Assembly (NCBI RefSeq): GCF_000022085.1
Contig: NC_011894.1
Span: 5,416,001-5,480,000, forward strand
Length of the DNA stretch: 64,000 bases
Direction: 5' to 3'
Source: Methylobacterium nodulans ORS 2060
Lineage (GTDB): Bacteria > Pseudomonadota > Alphaproteobacteria > Rhizobiales > Beijerinckiaceae
The notes under the pieces are model-generated. The model did no database searches. It was given only the letters and a program-made list of their open reading frames with translations, and was not told the DNA's origin. The translations under genes and the position numbers were made by a program. The stretch's first letter is position 1; each line of letters begins with the position of its first letter. Shown piece after piece: positions 40,364 through 53,086 of this stretch.

Positions 40364-42904
40364 GCGCCGCGGCTCCGCTCGCCGCCGTTGAGATCGTCGA
40401 CCCGGATGCGGCGAGGGCGGAGCGGCGTGCCCGCTGGAGCGCCGGCTACCGGCCGCTTCCGGGCGTGCCCGACGAGATGATCGGCCCCGACGGCACGACC
40501 CGCCCGGCCTGGGACAGCTTCCTCGACCGGCTCTCGGGCCTGCCCGAGGACGAGATCGCGGCGCGTCTTGCCTCCGCCGAGCGCCACATCCACAACACCG
40601 GCATCGCCTACCGGGTCTACGGGGAGGCGGCGGAGCGCGACTGGCCCCTCGGCGTGCTGCCCCTCCTCGTCGAGGGCGACGAATGGGAGGAGATCGCCGC
40701 GGGCATCGCCCAGCGCGCGAGCCTGCTCGAAACGGTGCTCGCCGACCTCTACGGCGATGCACGCCTCGTCGCGGCGGGGCTCATCCCCGCCGCCGCGGTG
40801 GCGGGCAGCCCCGAATTCCTGCGCCCCCTCCACGGCCTGCGCCAGCCGGGCGGCGGGCGCCAGCTCCACCTCTACGCCGCGGACCTGTCGCGGGGACCGG
40901 ACGGGCGCTGGCGGGTGCTCGCCGACCGCACGCAGGCCCCGTCGGGCATGGGCTATGCGCTGGAGAACCGCATGGTGCTCGCCCGCGCCCTGCCGGAGCT
41001 GCACGAAACCCTCGATGTCGAGCGGCTCGCCCTCTTCTTCCAGGACTTCCGGGACGGGCTCGCGGCAGCCGCGGAGCGGAGCGAGCCGCGCATCGGCCTC
41101 CTCACCTCGGGCCCCTACGGCGACACCTATGTCGAGCAGGCGATCCTCGCCCGCTATCTCGGCTTCGCGCTGGTCGAGGGCGACGACCTCCTGGTGCAGG
41201 ATGGGCGCCTCTACGTGCGCACGGTGGCGGGCCTCAAGCGCGCCGACGTGCTCTGGCGCCGGGTCGACGGCGACTTCGTCGATCCGCTCGCCCTCAACCC
41301 GGATTCCCGGCTCGGCGTCCCCGGCCTGGTGGAGGCCCTGAGGGCCGGCGCCTGCGTGACGGGCAACATGCCGGGATCGGGCCTCGTCGAGGGCGGCTGG
41401 CTCGCCGCCTACCTGCCGCGTCTCGCCGAGCACCTGTTCGGCGAGACGCTGCGCCTGCCGGGGCTCGCCACGTGGTGGTGCGGCGACGCCGCCCAGCGGG
41501 CGGAGGTGCTGGCGAATGTCGAGGCGCTGACCCTGCGCCCCGCCGCCGCCCCGGCCCAGGGCGCCTTCACCACCCGCGCCTTCGGCCTGCGCGACCCGGC
41601 CGAGACCGCCCGCCTCCTCGGCACCCTGCGCGACCGCCCGGGCGACCTCGTGGCGCAGGAGCCGGTCCAGCTCTCGACGGCGCCGGTCTGGGATGGGGCC
41701 GGCCTGGTGCCCCGCCCCTTTCGTCCTGCGCGTCTTCGCGGCGGCGACCCCGGGCGGCTGGGCGGTGATGCCGGGCGGGTTCTGCCGCATCTCCGATCAT
41801 CCCGACGTGCAGCCGGTCGCCATGGGGGCGGGGGTTCGCGCCGCGGATGTCTGGGTGCTGGCCGGGCGCGATCCCGATCCGGCCCAGGATCCGGCCCAGG
41901 ATCCGGCCCAAGCGCTGCCGCGGCCGGACCAGCCCCCGGTGCGCCGGGTGCAGGGCCTGCTGCCGAGCCGAGCCGCCGACAACCTGTTCTGGCTCGGCCG
42001 CTACCTGGAGCGGGCGGAGGCGATGTTGCGCCTCACCGTCTGCCTGCTGACCGGGACGGGCACCGTGTCGCGGGCCGAGGAGGATCATGGCACGCATGCG
42101 CGGCTGCGCGGCCTCCTCCACGCCTGGGGCGCGGTGCCGACGGTCTTCGGCCCTGCCGCCGCCCTCGCCGCCCATGCGCTCGCGGGCTGCGAGGCCTGGG
42201 GCTCGGCGCTTTCCCACGTGGGCGCGGCACGGCGCAACGCCGCCTCCCTGCGGGAGCGGCTCTCCCTCGAAACGTGGCGGGCGCTCAGCACCCTCCACGA
42301 CGTCCTGGAACGGCCGGACGCCGTGCCGGGCTCGGAGGCCGCGTGGCTCGACCGGGCCGAGCGGGCGCTCGAACTGGCCTCGGCCCTGTCGGGCCTCGCC
42401 CAGGAGAACATGAACCGGGCCGGCGGCTGGCCCTTCGTGGATATGGGCCGGCGCATCGAGCGGGCGATCAACACCTGCCGCTTCGCCGCGATCTTCGCGG
42501 GCGACGACGCGAGCGGCGATGATCTCGCGACCCTGCTGCAGCTCGTCGATTCCCGCATCTCCTACGGGGCGCGCTACCTGCTCGGCGTGGCGCTGGCGCC
42601 GGTGCGCGACATGGTGCTGCTCGACCCCTTCAACCCGCGCTCGGTCGCCTTCCAGATCGAGCGCCTGGGCGAGCACCTCGCCGGGCTGCCCAGCCTGCGG
42701 CAGGACGGCCTGCCCGAGCCGCAGACGCGCCTCGTGCGCAGCCTCGCGGGAGAGATCGCCAGCGCCGAGGCCGCCTCCCTGCCCGCCGGGGCGATACCGG
42801 ATTGGGAGGCGCGCCTCTCGGCCATCGCCGAGGCGGTGGCCGCCCGCTACTTCCCGGGCGACTCGGACGCCGCCCGCCCCGAGCGACTGGTGGCCCTCGC
42901 GTGA
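40360..42904 (+). pseudogene. Circularly permuted ATP-grasp / alpha-E protein, frameshifted
   Basis: The first part (40360 to about 41720) encodes a circularly permuted ATP-grasp (DUF404/DUF407) ending ...VWDGAGLVPRPF. The frame then breaks at a TTT near 41719-41721 and resumes one base later as VLRVFAAATPGGWAVMPGGF, running through a DPAQ-repeat linker (DPDPAQDPAQDPAQ, 41873-41908) into an alpha-E domain (DUF403: LPSRAADNLFWLGRYLERAE, then MLRLTVCLL) to 42904. Removing one T would give one protein of about 847 residues, the standard fused architecture. Either a sequencing error or a real disruption. ATP-grasp enzymes ligate acids to amines using ATP. Both ends overlap neighbours by 4 bp. Confidence 0.85.
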
Positions 42905-43815
42905 TCTATCTCCTGCGCCACGTCACCGCCTATACGTACCGCAACGCGGTGACCCATGCGCGCTGCACCCTGCGGCTGACGCCGCGGGACGGCGAAGGCC
43001 AGCGGGTTCTCTCGCATCGGCTCCGGATCCATCCGGCCCCGCAGGACCGCGAGACCATCCGCGATTTCTTCGGCAACGCTGCGACGACTCTCACCGTGGA
43101 GACGCCCCACCGGGCCTTCCGGATCGAGGCGGTGTCCCGGATCGAGGTCGAGCGGATGGAACTGCCCGACCTCGCCTCGGGGCTCGCCTGGGAGGAGGTC
43201 CGCGAGCGGGTGCTCGCCTGTCCGAGCCTCGCGCCCGATGCCCCGGTGCATTTCGTGAGCCCGAGCCGCCGCGTGCCGCTGGTGGCGGAGGTGACCGACT
43301 ACGCCCGGGCGAGCTTTCCCCTCAAGGGCGGCGCCTATGCGGGAGCCGTCGACCTGATGCGGCGCATCCACGCCGACTTCACCTTCGATTCCGGCGCCAC
43401 CGACGTGGCGACGCCTCTCACCCAGGCCTTCGCGGGCCGGCACGGCGTCTGCCAGGATTTCGCGCACGTCATGATCGCGGGCCTGCGCGGCCTCGGGCTG
43501 CCGGCCGCCTATGTCAGCGGCTATCTGCGCACGCGCCCGCCGCCGGGCATGAAGCGCCTCGAAGGGGCGGATGCGAGCCACGCCTGGGTGGCGGTCTGGT
43601 GCGGCGACGGCTGGCACGGGCTCGACCCGACCAACGCCATGGGCGTCGAGGACGACCACATCGTGCTCGCCCATGGCCGCGACTATGCCGACGTCGCGCC
43701 GGTGGCCGGCATCATCGCCGGATCGGGCTCGCAGCACCTCACCGTCGCGGTGGACATGGTGCCGGAAGACGAGGCGGACTTCGCGGCGGCGGGGGACCAG
43801 CCGCTCAGAGTTTGA
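42901..43815 (+). CDS. Bacterial transglutaminase-like protein
   Basis: 304 residues from a GTG overlapping the previous stop (GTGA). It opens MIYLLRHVTAYTYRNAVTHA, the beta-rich N-terminal domain, then a papain-like core with C184 (GRHGVCQDFAHVMIAGL), H227 (DASHAWVAVW) and D242 (HGLDPTNAMG). The catalytic triad is complete. Proteins of this COG1305 class act as proteases or amide-forming enzymes rather than true cross-linkers. It closes the operon started by the DUF2126 fusion, where it may release or trim the peptide product. Confidence 0.88.
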   Translation: MIYLLRHVTAYTYRNAVTHARCTLRLTPRDGEGQRVLSHRLRIHPAPQDRETIRDFFGNAATTLTVETPHRAFRIEAVSRIEVERMELPDLASGLAWEEVRERVLACPSLAPDAPVHFVSPSRRVPLVAEVTDYARASFPLKGGAYAGAVDLMRRIHADFTFDSGATDVATPLTQAFAGRHGVCQDFAHVMIAGLRGLGLPAAYVSGYLRTRPPPGMKRLEGADASHAWVAVWCGDGWHGLDPTNAMGVEDDHIVLAHGRDYADVAPVAGIIAGSGSQHLTVAVDMVPEDEADFAAAGDQPLRV

Positions 43816-43996
43816 ATACCGCGCGGGCCGCTTCCTGCGAGGCCTCGCGGTGGCGGCGGGCCTCCTCCAGGCGCTCGATCTCCCGGCGCAGCAGCGCGAT
43901 GCGCGCATCGAGGTCGGCGATCGAGAGCGCCGTCAGGTCCTGGCCGATCACGTGGGCGGCCGGCGCGGGCCGCGGGCGGTCGTCGTCAGTGAGCAT
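43805..43996 (-). CDS. DUF1192 small protein
   Basis: 63 residues: an acidic/proline head, then HVIGQDLTALSIADLDARIA, a short amphipathic helix, and a coiled-coil helix LLRREIERLEEARRHREAS. This is the DUF1192 pattern, found in alphaproteobacteria; function unknown. It overlaps the end of the convergent transglutaminase gene by 11 bp. Confidence 0.78.
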   Translation of the reverse strand: MLTDDDRPRPAPAAHVIGQDLTALSIADLDARIALLRREIERLEEARRHREASQEAARAVFKL

Positions 43997-44236
43997 GGTT
44001 GCCTCCCGGCTCTAAGCCTTTGATGTGACGCGCTCCCTTGCGCCGAACCGGCCTCCGCCTCGGCGGGGAGCGCTCTAACGCGATTGACTCGCCCGGACCA
44101 TTCCGCCATACACCGCCCGACGCGAGACCGCCGCCCGACGAGGGCGTGCGTTCGCCATTCGTCTCACCAGTTCTGTAATCCACGAGGGCTGCGGCGATGT
44201 TCGGCATCGTCGGCCCGGGCCTTCGGAGGCATCGCC

Positions 44237-44371
44237 GTGAAGAGAACCTATCAACCCTCCAAGCTCGTGCGCAAGCGCCGCCACGGCTTCCGCGCCCGCA
44301 TGGCCACGGTCGGTGGCCGCAGGGTCATCGCCGCCCGCCGCGCCCGCGGCCGCAAGCGCCTGTCGGCGTAA
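44237..44371 (+). CDS. rpmH: 50S ribosomal protein L34
   Basis: 44 residues, [20 protein letters not shown] at the start, all strongly basic: a complete L34, which lies on the 23S rRNA of the large subunit. The GTG start at 44237 follows CGGAGG at 44224-44229. It heads the conserved rpmH-rnpA block. Confidence 0.95.
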   Translation: MKRTYQPSKLVRKRRHGFRARMATVGGRRVIAARRARGRKRLSA

Positions 44372-44394
44372 CCGGCTGCGCGGCCCGAGGCCGC

Positions 44395-44820
44395 ATGCGC
44401 ACCGGAGCGCCGCCGGTCGGACGGATCACCCGGCGCCCCGATTATCTGGCGGCGGCCGCGGGCCGCCGTTTCCACACCGGGCGGCTGACCGCCCAGGGGC
44501 GCCTGCGCGAGGCGGAGACGGCACCGGACGGCAGCGCCGGGCTGCGGTTCGGCTTCACGGTGACGAAGCGGACGGGCCACGCCACCGAGCGCAACCGCAT
44601 CCGCCGCCGCCTGAAGGCCGCGGTGGCCGCGATCGGGACCGACTCTGCGGACCAGCCGCTCGACGTGGTGCTGATCGGCCGGCGCGAGGCCCTGAGCGCT
44701 CCCTTCGAAGTCCTGGTCGACGATATAAGGCGGGCCCTCGCCGCGGTGACGAAGCCGAAGCCGGCGGGCAAGCCGGGCGGTCCCCGGCGCGGATCCGCGC
44801 CGCCGGAACGAGAACCGTGA
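44395..44820 (+). CDS. rnpA: Ribonuclease P protein component
   Basis: 141 residues. RnpA binds RNase P RNA and helps 5' maturation of tRNA precursors. The RNR motif lies in KRTGHATERNRIRRRLKAAV and the second basic cluster in LIGRREALSA; FGFTVTKRTG is the central strand. The C-terminal tail is Pro/Gly/Lys rich and longer than in E. coli. It starts 23 bp after rpmH. The yidD gene often found next is missing here. Confidence 0.95.
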   Translation: MRTGAPPVGRITRRPDYLAAAAGRRFHTGRLTAQGRLREAETAPDGSAGLRFGFTVTKRTGHATERNRIRRRLKAAVAAIGTDSADQPLDVVLIGRREALSAPFEVLVDDIRRALAAVTKPKPAGKPGGPRRGSAPPEREP

Positions 44821-44930
44821 GGCGATGCCGGTCGCCCGGCCTTGCCTCTAGCAACAGATCGCAGGGCCGGACCTCGCGCCGCGGGCGCCCCCGGCCCCGC
44901 TCGTGAGGCGGCAGGCGTCGCGGGACCTTC

Positions 44931-46748
44931 ATGGGTAACGACAAGACCAACATGATCATCGCCATCGCGCTGTCGCTGGCGGTGTTGCTCGGCTGGAACT
45001 ACTTCGTGGCGGCGCCCCAGGTGGAGCGCCAGCGCCAGCAGCAGGCCCAGACGTCCGCGTCCCCGAGCCCGAAGGAGGGCGGACCCTCCGCGCCCGTGCC
45101 CGGCACCCTGCCGGGGGCGAGCGGCGGCAATCCGCAAGCGGCCCTCACCCGCGAGGAGGCGCTCGCCCGCTCGCCGCGGGTGCGCATCGACACGGAGGCC
45201 CTCAAGGGCTCCGTGGCGCTCAAGGGCGGCCGCATCGACGACGTGGCGCTCAAGGGCTACCACGAGACCGTCGACCCGAAGAGCCCCGAGATCGTCCTGC
45301 TCTCGCCGGCCGGCTCCGCCAATCCCTACTACGCCGAGTTCGGCTGGGTCGGGCAGGGCGCCGGGCCGCTGCCCAACGGCGACACGGTCTGGACCGCCGA
45401 CGGCGACCTGCTGACGGCGAAGAAGCCCCTCACCCTGACCTGGGACAACGGCGCGGGCCTCGTCTTCCGCCGCACCCTCTCGGTCGACGACAAGTACATG
45501 TTCACGGTCGAGGATTCGGTCGAGAACAAGGGCCAGAGCGCCGTCACCCTGTATCCCTACGGGCTCGTCTCGCGCTGGGGCAAGCCGCATACGCAGGGCT
45601 ACTACGTCCTGCACGAGGGCCTGATCGGCGTGCTCGGCGACAAGGGCCTGCAGGAATACACCTACGACAAGATGGCCAAGGAGAACCCGCTCGGCAGCCC
45701 CGGCACCCGTGGCCTGAGCTGGCCGGGCGTGACCGGAGGCTTCCTCGGCATCACCGACAAGTACTGGGCGGCGGCGACCATTCCCGACCAGAAGACCCCC
45801 TATACGGGCAGCTTCACCGAGCGCGACGAGGGCGCCACCAAGGTCTACCAGACGAGCAGCCTCGGCGAGGCCAGGACGCTGGCGCCGGGCGCCGGCGTGC
45901 AGGCGAGTCAGCACCTCTTCGCCGGCGCCAAGGAAGTCTCCACCATCGACGCCTATCGCCAGAAGCTCGACATCAAGCAATTCGACCTGATGATCGACTG
46001 GGGCTGGTTCTATTTCATCACCAAGCCGATGTTCAAGGCGCTGGACTTCTTCTACAAGTTGTTCGGCAACTTCGGCGTCTCGATCCTGGTGGTGACGCTG
46101 ATCCTGAAGCTGTTCTTCCTGCCGATCGCCAACCGCTCCTACGTCTCGATGGCCAAGATGAAGGCCGTCCAGCCGGAGATGACGGCGATCCGCGAGCGCT
46201 ACGCCGACGACAAGGTGAAGCAGCAGCAGGCCATGATGGAGCTCTACCGGAAGGAGAAGATCAATCCGGTCGCCGGCTGCTGGCCGGTCGTGATCCAGAT
46301 CCCGGTGTTCTTCGCGCTCTACAAGGTGCTGTTCGTCACGATCGAGATGCGGCACGCGCCGTTCTTCGGCTGGATCCGCGACCTCGCGGCGCCCGACCCG
46401 ACCTCGGTCCTCAACCTGTTCGGCCTGCTGCCCTTCGCGGCGCCCGACCTCGTGCATCTCGGCGTGTGGCCCATCGTCATGGGCATCACCATGTTCCTCC
46501 AGATGAAGATGAACCCGGCCCCGCCCGATCCGGTGCAGGCCCAGGTCTTCACCTTCATGCCCATCATCTTCACCTTCATGCTGGGGTCGTTCCCGGCCGG
46601 GCTGGTGATCTACTGGGCCTGGAACAACCTGCTGTCGATCCTGCAGCAATACTGGATCATGCGGCGCAACGGCGTGAAGGTCGAACTCTGGGACAACCTG
46701 CGCACGACGTTCTCGCGAAGCAGCCCCGTCAAGGCGGCCAAGGGCTGA
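44931..46748 (+). CDS. yidC: Membrane protein insertase YidC
   Basis: 605 residues. N-terminal TM ([20 protein letters not shown]), a Ser/Pro/Gln-rich linker (34-65), the large periplasmic P1 domain (about 70-360), then the conserved 60K insertase core: [80 protein letters not shown], and [20 protein letters not shown]. YidC inserts and folds inner-membrane proteins with or without Sec. It ends in TGATG, coupling it to engB. Confidence 0.96.
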   Translation: MGNDKTNMIIAIALSLAVLLGWNYFVAAPQVERQRQQQAQTSASPSPKEGGPSAPVPGTLPGASGGNPQAALTREEALARSPRVRIDTEALKGSVALKGGRIDDVALKGYHETVDPKSPEIVLLSPAGSANPYYAEFGWVGQGAGPLPNGDTVWTADGDLLTAKKPLTLTWDNGAGLVFRRTLSVDDKYMFTVEDSVENKGQSAVTLYPYGLVSRWGKPHTQGYYVLHEGLIGVLGDKGLQEYTYDKMAKENPLGSPGTRGLSWPGVTGGFLGITDKYWAAATIPDQKTPYTGSFTERDEGATKVYQTSSLGEARTLAPGAGVQASQHLFAGAKEVSTIDAYRQKLDIKQFDLMIDWGWFYFITKPMFKALDFFYKLFGNFGVSILVVTLILKLFFLPIANRSYVSMAKMKAVQPEMTAIRERYADDKVKQQQAMMELYRKEKINPVAGCWPVVIQIPVFFALYKVLFVTIEMRHAPFFGWIRDLAAPDPTSVLNLFGLLPFAAPDLVHLGVWPIVMGITMFLQMKMNPAPPDPVQAQVFTFMPIIFTFMLGSFPAGLVIYWAWNNLLSILQQYWIMRRNGVKVELWDNLRTTFSRSSPVKAAKG

Positions 46749-47398
46749 TGGCGTCGGAGGCGGACGAGGAGGCCGCTCTGCGCGAGGCCGGGCGCCTGCT
46801 CTTCGCGGGCGCCGCCGACTTCGCCACGGCGGCGGATAAGCTCGAGTCCCTGCCGCCGATGCAGGGCCACGAGATCGCCTTCGCGGGCCGCTCGAATGTC
46901 GGCAAGTCGAGCCTGATCAACTCGTTGACCGGGCGCACCACGCTCGCGCGCACCTCGCATACACCGGGACGCACGCAGCAGCTCAACTTCTTCGATCTCG
47001 GCGGCAAGCTGACCCTGGTGGACATGCCGGGCTACGGCTATGCGGCGGTGTCGAAGGCCAAGGTCGCGGCCTGGACGGAGCTGATCCACGCCTATCTGCA
47101 GGGGCGCGCCAATCTCGCCCGCGTCTACGTCCTCATCGACGCCCGGCACGGCATCAAGCCGAATGACGGCGAGGTGCTCGACGAGCTCGACGCCGCAGCG
47201 GTGTCCTACCAGATCGTCCTGACCAAGGGCGATGCGCTGAAGAAGAGCGAGATCCAGGCCCGCCTTGACGCGACCTCCGCCGCGCTCGCCCGCCGGCCGG
47301 CCGCCTATCCGGAGATCATCCTGACCTCGAGCCGCACGGGCGAGGGCATCGCGGAGCTGCGCGCCAGCGTCGCGCGGCTCCTCGCCGAGCGCAGCTGA
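46748..47398 (+). CDS. engB: Ribosome-biogenesis GTPase EngB/YsxC
   Basis: 216 residues. After an N-terminal extension, G1 is [19 protein letters not shown]2 lies in [18 protein letters not shown]3 is VDMPGYGYA, and G4 is VLTKGDAL. EngB (YihA/YsxC) binds the 50S precursor and is usually essential. It overlaps yidC by one base (TGATG), so translation is coupled. Confidence 0.94.
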   Translation: MASEADEEAALREAGRLLFAGAADFATAADKLESLPPMQGHEIAFAGRSNVGKSSLINSLTGRTTLARTSHTPGRTQQLNFFDLGGKLTLVDMPGYGYAAVSKAKVAAWTELIHAYLQGRANLARVYVLIDARHGIKPNDGEVLDELDAAAVSYQIVLTKGDALKKSEIQARLDATSAALARRPAAYPEIILTSSRTGEGIAELRASVARLLAERS

Positions 47399-47402
47399 CC
47401 GG

Positions 47403-47774
47403 ATGCCCCTCCTCGATCGCGTCGTGCTCGCGCTCGGCGCGCTCTCCGGCCTCCTCGGCGTGGCGCTCGCCGCGGCTTCCGCCCATCTGACGCATGGCGG
47501 CAGCCTCCAGACCGCCGCGCAGTTCCTGCTCGTCCATGCCGGCCCGCTGCTGGCGCTCGCGGGTCTTGCCGGCAGCGAGCGCCTGCGACCGGGCCTCGCC
47601 CGGCTCGCGGCCCTCGCCCTCATCCTCGGCCTCGCGCTGTTCTGCGGCGATCTCGCGCTGCGGGCGCTCGCGCAGAAGCCGCTCTTCCCGATGGCGGCGC
47701 CGACCGGAGGCATCCTCATGATGCTCGGCTGGGCCGTCGCGGCCGTCGCGGCCCTGTGGCCGCCGCGCCGCTGA
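47403..47774 (+). CDS. DUF423 small membrane protein
   Basis: 123 residues with four membrane helices: LDRVVLALGALSGLLGVALA, AASAHLTHGG and LQTAAQFLLVHAGPLLALAG, then helices ending LMMLGWAVAAVAAL. The order HLTHGGSLQTAAQFLLVHA matches DUF423 (YgdD-like). Function unknown. It starts 4 bp after engB and likely shares its transcript. Confidence 0.82.
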   Translation: MPLLDRVVLALGALSGLLGVALAAASAHLTHGGSLQTAAQFLLVHAGPLLALAGLAGSERLRPGLARLAALALILGLALFCGDLALRALAQKPLFPMAAPTGGILMMLGWAVAAVAALWPPRR

Positions 47775-47790
47775 CCCTTACGAGTGACCC

Positions 47791-48456
47791 TTACGAGACC
47801 TGCAGGAACGCGAGTGCAGGGCCCCGCTCCGGCGTGAACACGCCCGCCGTGAGCGCGCCGCCGAACACGGCTCCGGTGTCGAGGTTGGTGCGGTGGCGGC
47901 GCACCTCCGGCCGGCCGCTGCGGACCGGGGTGTGGCCGTGCACCACGTGCTTGCCGAAATCATAATCGGCGGACAGGAAGGGCTCGCGGATCCACAGCCG
48001 CTGGTTGGGATCCGGATCGGGGGCCGGGCGCCCGGGCCGGAACCCGGCATGGACATACCAGCGCGCCGCATCCTCGTGCAGGGTCGGCAGGGCCGCGATC
48101 CAGTCGAGGTCGCCGCGGGGCAGCTGGTCGACCCGCGACACCCCGTAGGAGGCGAGCACGGTGCGGCCACCGTTGAACAGCCAGAGCGGCTCGTCGGCTC
48201 CCGAGAGAGCGCCGAGCAGCATCGCCTCGTGGTTGCCCATCAGGCAGATCACCCGGTCCGGCTCGCGGTCCTGCAGGCGACGCAGGGTGGCGATCACCCG
48301 GGCGCTGTCCGGGCCGCGATCCACGTAGTCGCCGAGGCAGACGAGGTGCCGCGGCCGCCCTGCCCGGTGCTCCTCGATCTGCGTCAGGAGGCGGTCGAGA
48401 AGGTCGGCGCAGCCATGGATGTCGCCGATCACGTAGGTGAGCCCGTTGCCGTCCAT
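47791..48456 (-). CDS. Calcineurin-like metallophosphatase (ApaH/PrpE-type)
   Basis: 221 residues. The two-metal site motifs are intact: GDIHG (near 11-15), GDYVDRG, GNHEAMLLG and HAGF plus HGHTPV. These proteins dephosphorylate Ser/Thr phosphoproteins or, like ApaH, cleave dinucleoside tetraphosphates; the substrate cannot be told. The short length, without a C-terminal extension, fits the small PP1-like bacterial group. It is convergent with the DUF423 gene. Confidence 0.88.
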   Translation of the reverse strand: MDGNGLTYVIGDIHGCADLLDRLLTQIEEHRAGRPRHLVCLGDYVDRGPDSARVIATLRRLQDREPDRVICLMGNHEAMLLGALSGADEPLWLFNGGRTVLASYGVSRVDQLPRGDLDWIAALPTLHEDAARWYVHAGFRPGRPAPDPDPNQRLWIREPFLSADYDFGKHVVHGHTPVRSGRPEVRRHRTNLDTGAVFGGALTAGVFTPERGPALAFLQVS

Positions 48457-48583
48457 TCCCGTTCCTCAGGGCGCCGCCTTCCGCATCCTAGGGCATGCGG
48501 GCCGCGAACGGCATTGCCGTGGCCTGCCGCCTCCGAGATCGGATCGACGCCTCAGCTTGCCCCGATGGCATTCATAACGGTCC

Positions 48584-48720
48584 TCATGCTGAGGTGACCG
48601 GCGGCAGCCGGCCCTCGAAGCACCCCCGGACCAGTGATCCCGGCCACCCGGATCTTGGACGAGCGGTCAGGCGTGCTTCGAGGCTGCTACGCAGCACCTC
48701 AGCATGAGGATCCATGGCAG
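48584..48720 (+). repeat. Dispersed intergenic repeat family 2, hairpin module (copy D)
   Basis: Opens CTCATGCTGAGGTG and closes CACCTCAGCATGAG, so the two ends are inverted copies. The interior (CCCTCGAAGCA, then GTGATCCCGGCCACCCG, GCTTCGAGG) matches 4849-4950 closely. It lies between the metallophosphatase and clpB; the rest of 48457-48831 holds only the clpB terminator. Confidence 0.7.
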
Positions 48721-48782
48721 CCTCCAGACGCGTCGCTTGGCCTGAGCCTGGACAGGCAGCGTCGGTTGAGCCCCCAACGACG

Positions 48783-48812
48783 AAGGGCCGGCGCCCCGAG
48801 GCGCCGGCCCTT
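48783..48812 (-). terminator. clpB terminator hairpin
   Basis: Perfect 13-base arms AAGGGCCGGCGCC / GGCGCCGGCCCTT with a CCGA loop, about 20 bp downstream of the clpB stop. The stem is strong, but the T-tract is only two or three bases, so termination efficiency is uncertain. Confidence 0.65.
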
Positions 48813-48831
48813 GCATCATCACGGGCCCGGA

Positions 48832-51468
<2,637 letters not shown>

Positions 51469-51585
51469 TCGTCTCCCCTCCTCTGATCGCGACCGCCCGC
51501 CCCCTGCGGGGCGCGGACGGACCGACAGCTGCCCCCGCCCATCAGGCGCAGGGCTCCGGCTCTCAGGCTGAGCCGCCGGTGGGCT

Positions 51586-51616
51586 CCATGTGGTGTTGTA
51601 AATCGGTGACACAAGG
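51586..51616 (-). promoter_or_regulatory. Possible RpoH-type heat-shock promoter for clpB
   Basis: Read on the minus strand, CCTTGTG (51610-51616) and CACCACATGG (51586-51595) are separated by 14 bases. This resembles the RpoH pattern CTTG...CCCAT. A weak match, about 120 bases from the start codon; supported mainly by the gene's known control in other bacteria. Confidence 0.3.
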
Positions 51617-51709
51617 GCCGGAGCCGGGCAGGCGGCCGGATCCGTCATGCGCGGGGCGCGGGGGAGCGCTTCGCTTGTCCCGCAGGCGCCGGAGGCGTAG
51701 CGGTCAGGC

Positions 51710-52483
51710 ATGACCGCCATGCTCCGCATCGCCGCCCTCCACCGCTACCCGGTCAAGGGGCTCTCGCCCGAGCCGCTGGAGGCGGCGGACCTCGCAGCGG
51801 GATCGTATTTCCCGGGGGACCGCCTCTTCGCCGTCGAGAACGGCCCGAGCGGCTTCGATCCGGCCGCACCAGCCCATCAGCCCAAGATCAAGTTCCTGAT
51901 GCTGATGCGCAACGAGCAGCTCGCCCGGCTGGCGACCCGCTACGACGACGCGACGGGCACGCTGACGATCCGGGAGGGCGGCCGCGAGGTGCTGCGGGCC
52001 GATCTCGGGACGAGGGAGGGGCGGCTCGCGGTCGAGGCCTTCTTCCGCCGCTTCATGCCCGATGCGCTGCGCGGCCCGCCGAAGATGCTTGCGGCCCCCG
52101 AGGGCTTCCGCTTCACCGATTCCCGCCGCGGCTTCGTCTCGCTCATCAACCTCGCCAGCGTCGCGGCTATCGAGGACATGGTCGGCGCAGCCGTCGATCC
52201 GCTGCGCTTCCGCGGCAATCTCCAGGTCACGGGCCTGCCTCCCTTCGGCGAGCTCGATCTCGTCGGGACGGAGCTCGTGGCGGAAACCGGCCTGCGCCTG
52301 CGGGTGACCAAGCGGATCGAGCGCTGTGCTGCCACCAACGTCGATCCGGCCACGGGGGAGCGCGACCTCGCGATCCCGCGCGCCCTGATGCAGCATCTCG
52401 GCCACGTCGATTGCGGCGTCTACGCGGAGGTCGTTGCGGGCGGGCCGATCCGGTGCGGCGACACCCTCGCGGTGGCGGCCTGA
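51710..52483 (+). CDS. MOSC-domain protein
   Basis: 257 residues. An N-terminal MOSC beta-barrel domain ([20 protein letters not shown]) is followed by the MOSC core ([20 protein letters not shown], then [20 protein letters not shown]). The conserved Cys in [10 protein letters not shown] (near residue 206) is the expected molybdenum-cofactor-sulfur ligand. MOSC proteins handle sulfide or sulfur for molybdenum enzymes. ATG at 51710 after GGAGG, with a second ATG three codons on. It is divergent from clpB. Confidence 0.87.
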   Translation: MTAMLRIAALHRYPVKGLSPEPLEAADLAAGSYFPGDRLFAVENGPSGFDPAAPAHQPKIKFLMLMRNEQLARLATRYDDATGTLTIREGGREVLRADLGTREGRLAVEAFFRRFMPDALRGPPKMLAAPEGFRFTDSRRGFVSLINLASVAAIEDMVGAAVDPLRFRGNLQVTGLPPFGELDLVGTELVAETGLRLRVTKRIERCAATNVDPATGERDLAIPRALMQHLGHVDCGVYAEVVAGGPIRCGDTLAVAA

Positions 52484-52747
52484 CCGGTCGGAGCACCGTC
52501 CGACGAAGCGGGTTCGAGGCCGTCGGCATCCTCCGCCGAGCCCCTCGGATCGGGGCGAGGTGCAGCTCATGAACCGCCAGCCGGCTGCGAGCGCCTCAGT
52601 GCGAGAGGAGCACCCGCCGCGCACGGCGCCGTGAACGGTCCTCCGATCCAGGTCATGCGTCGATTGTACTGGCACTCTCCGATCGATGGACGCAGGCTCC
52701 CGAATCCGGGTCGCTCATCATCACCGACCTTTCCGGAGGAGGCACCC

Positions 52748-53086
52748 ATGACGGCAGAGACGAGGAGTGCAGAGAAGACCCTTCACAGGCAGAGCATCAC
52801 CGCCGCGGTCGGGGGCGCCGTGCCCGACCCCAGGATGTGGCGATCATTCGGCGTCGATCTGCCGTTGCGGCTCACCGCGGAGATCCTGGATTTCGCCGGC
52901 CGCCGCCTGCACGCCCAGGCGGAGCATCTGCAGGCGCTCGCCCGCTGCGGCACGCCTGCGGACGCCTTCAAGCTCCAGGTGACGTTCGTGTCGCACGCCA
53001 TGTCGGACTACCAGCAGGAGTCCGGCCGGCTCTCGCAGAGCGTCGCGGACGCCGCCTCTCCGCCGCAGGCGCCGAAGGCGACCTGA
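52748..53086 (+). CDS. Phasin-like small protein
   Basis: 112 residues from the ATG at 52748 with GGAGGA just upstream. After a disordered head, RLTAEILDFAGRRLHAQAEH leads into a helix, then LQALARCGTPADAFKLQVTF and VSHAMSDYQQESGRLSQSVA, the phasin_2 pattern. Phasins coat polyhydroxyalkanoate granules or act as general stress proteins in this group. The match is by eye, so moderate confidence. Single gene. Confidence 0.65.
   Translation: MTAETRSAEKTLHRQSITAAVGGAVPDPRMWRSFGVDLPLRLTAEILDFAGRRLHAQAEHLQALARCGTPADAFKLQVTFVSHAMSDYQQESGRLSQSVADAASPPQAPKAT

Noticed and set aside
44821..44930. Possible yidD between rnpA and yidC
   Set aside because: The 110-bp gap is too short for a YidD protein and shows no matching frame.
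48457..48583. Possible small RNA between the metallophosphatase and the repeat
   Set aside because: No strong hairpin or promoter-like boxes were found; it is safer to leave it unannotated.
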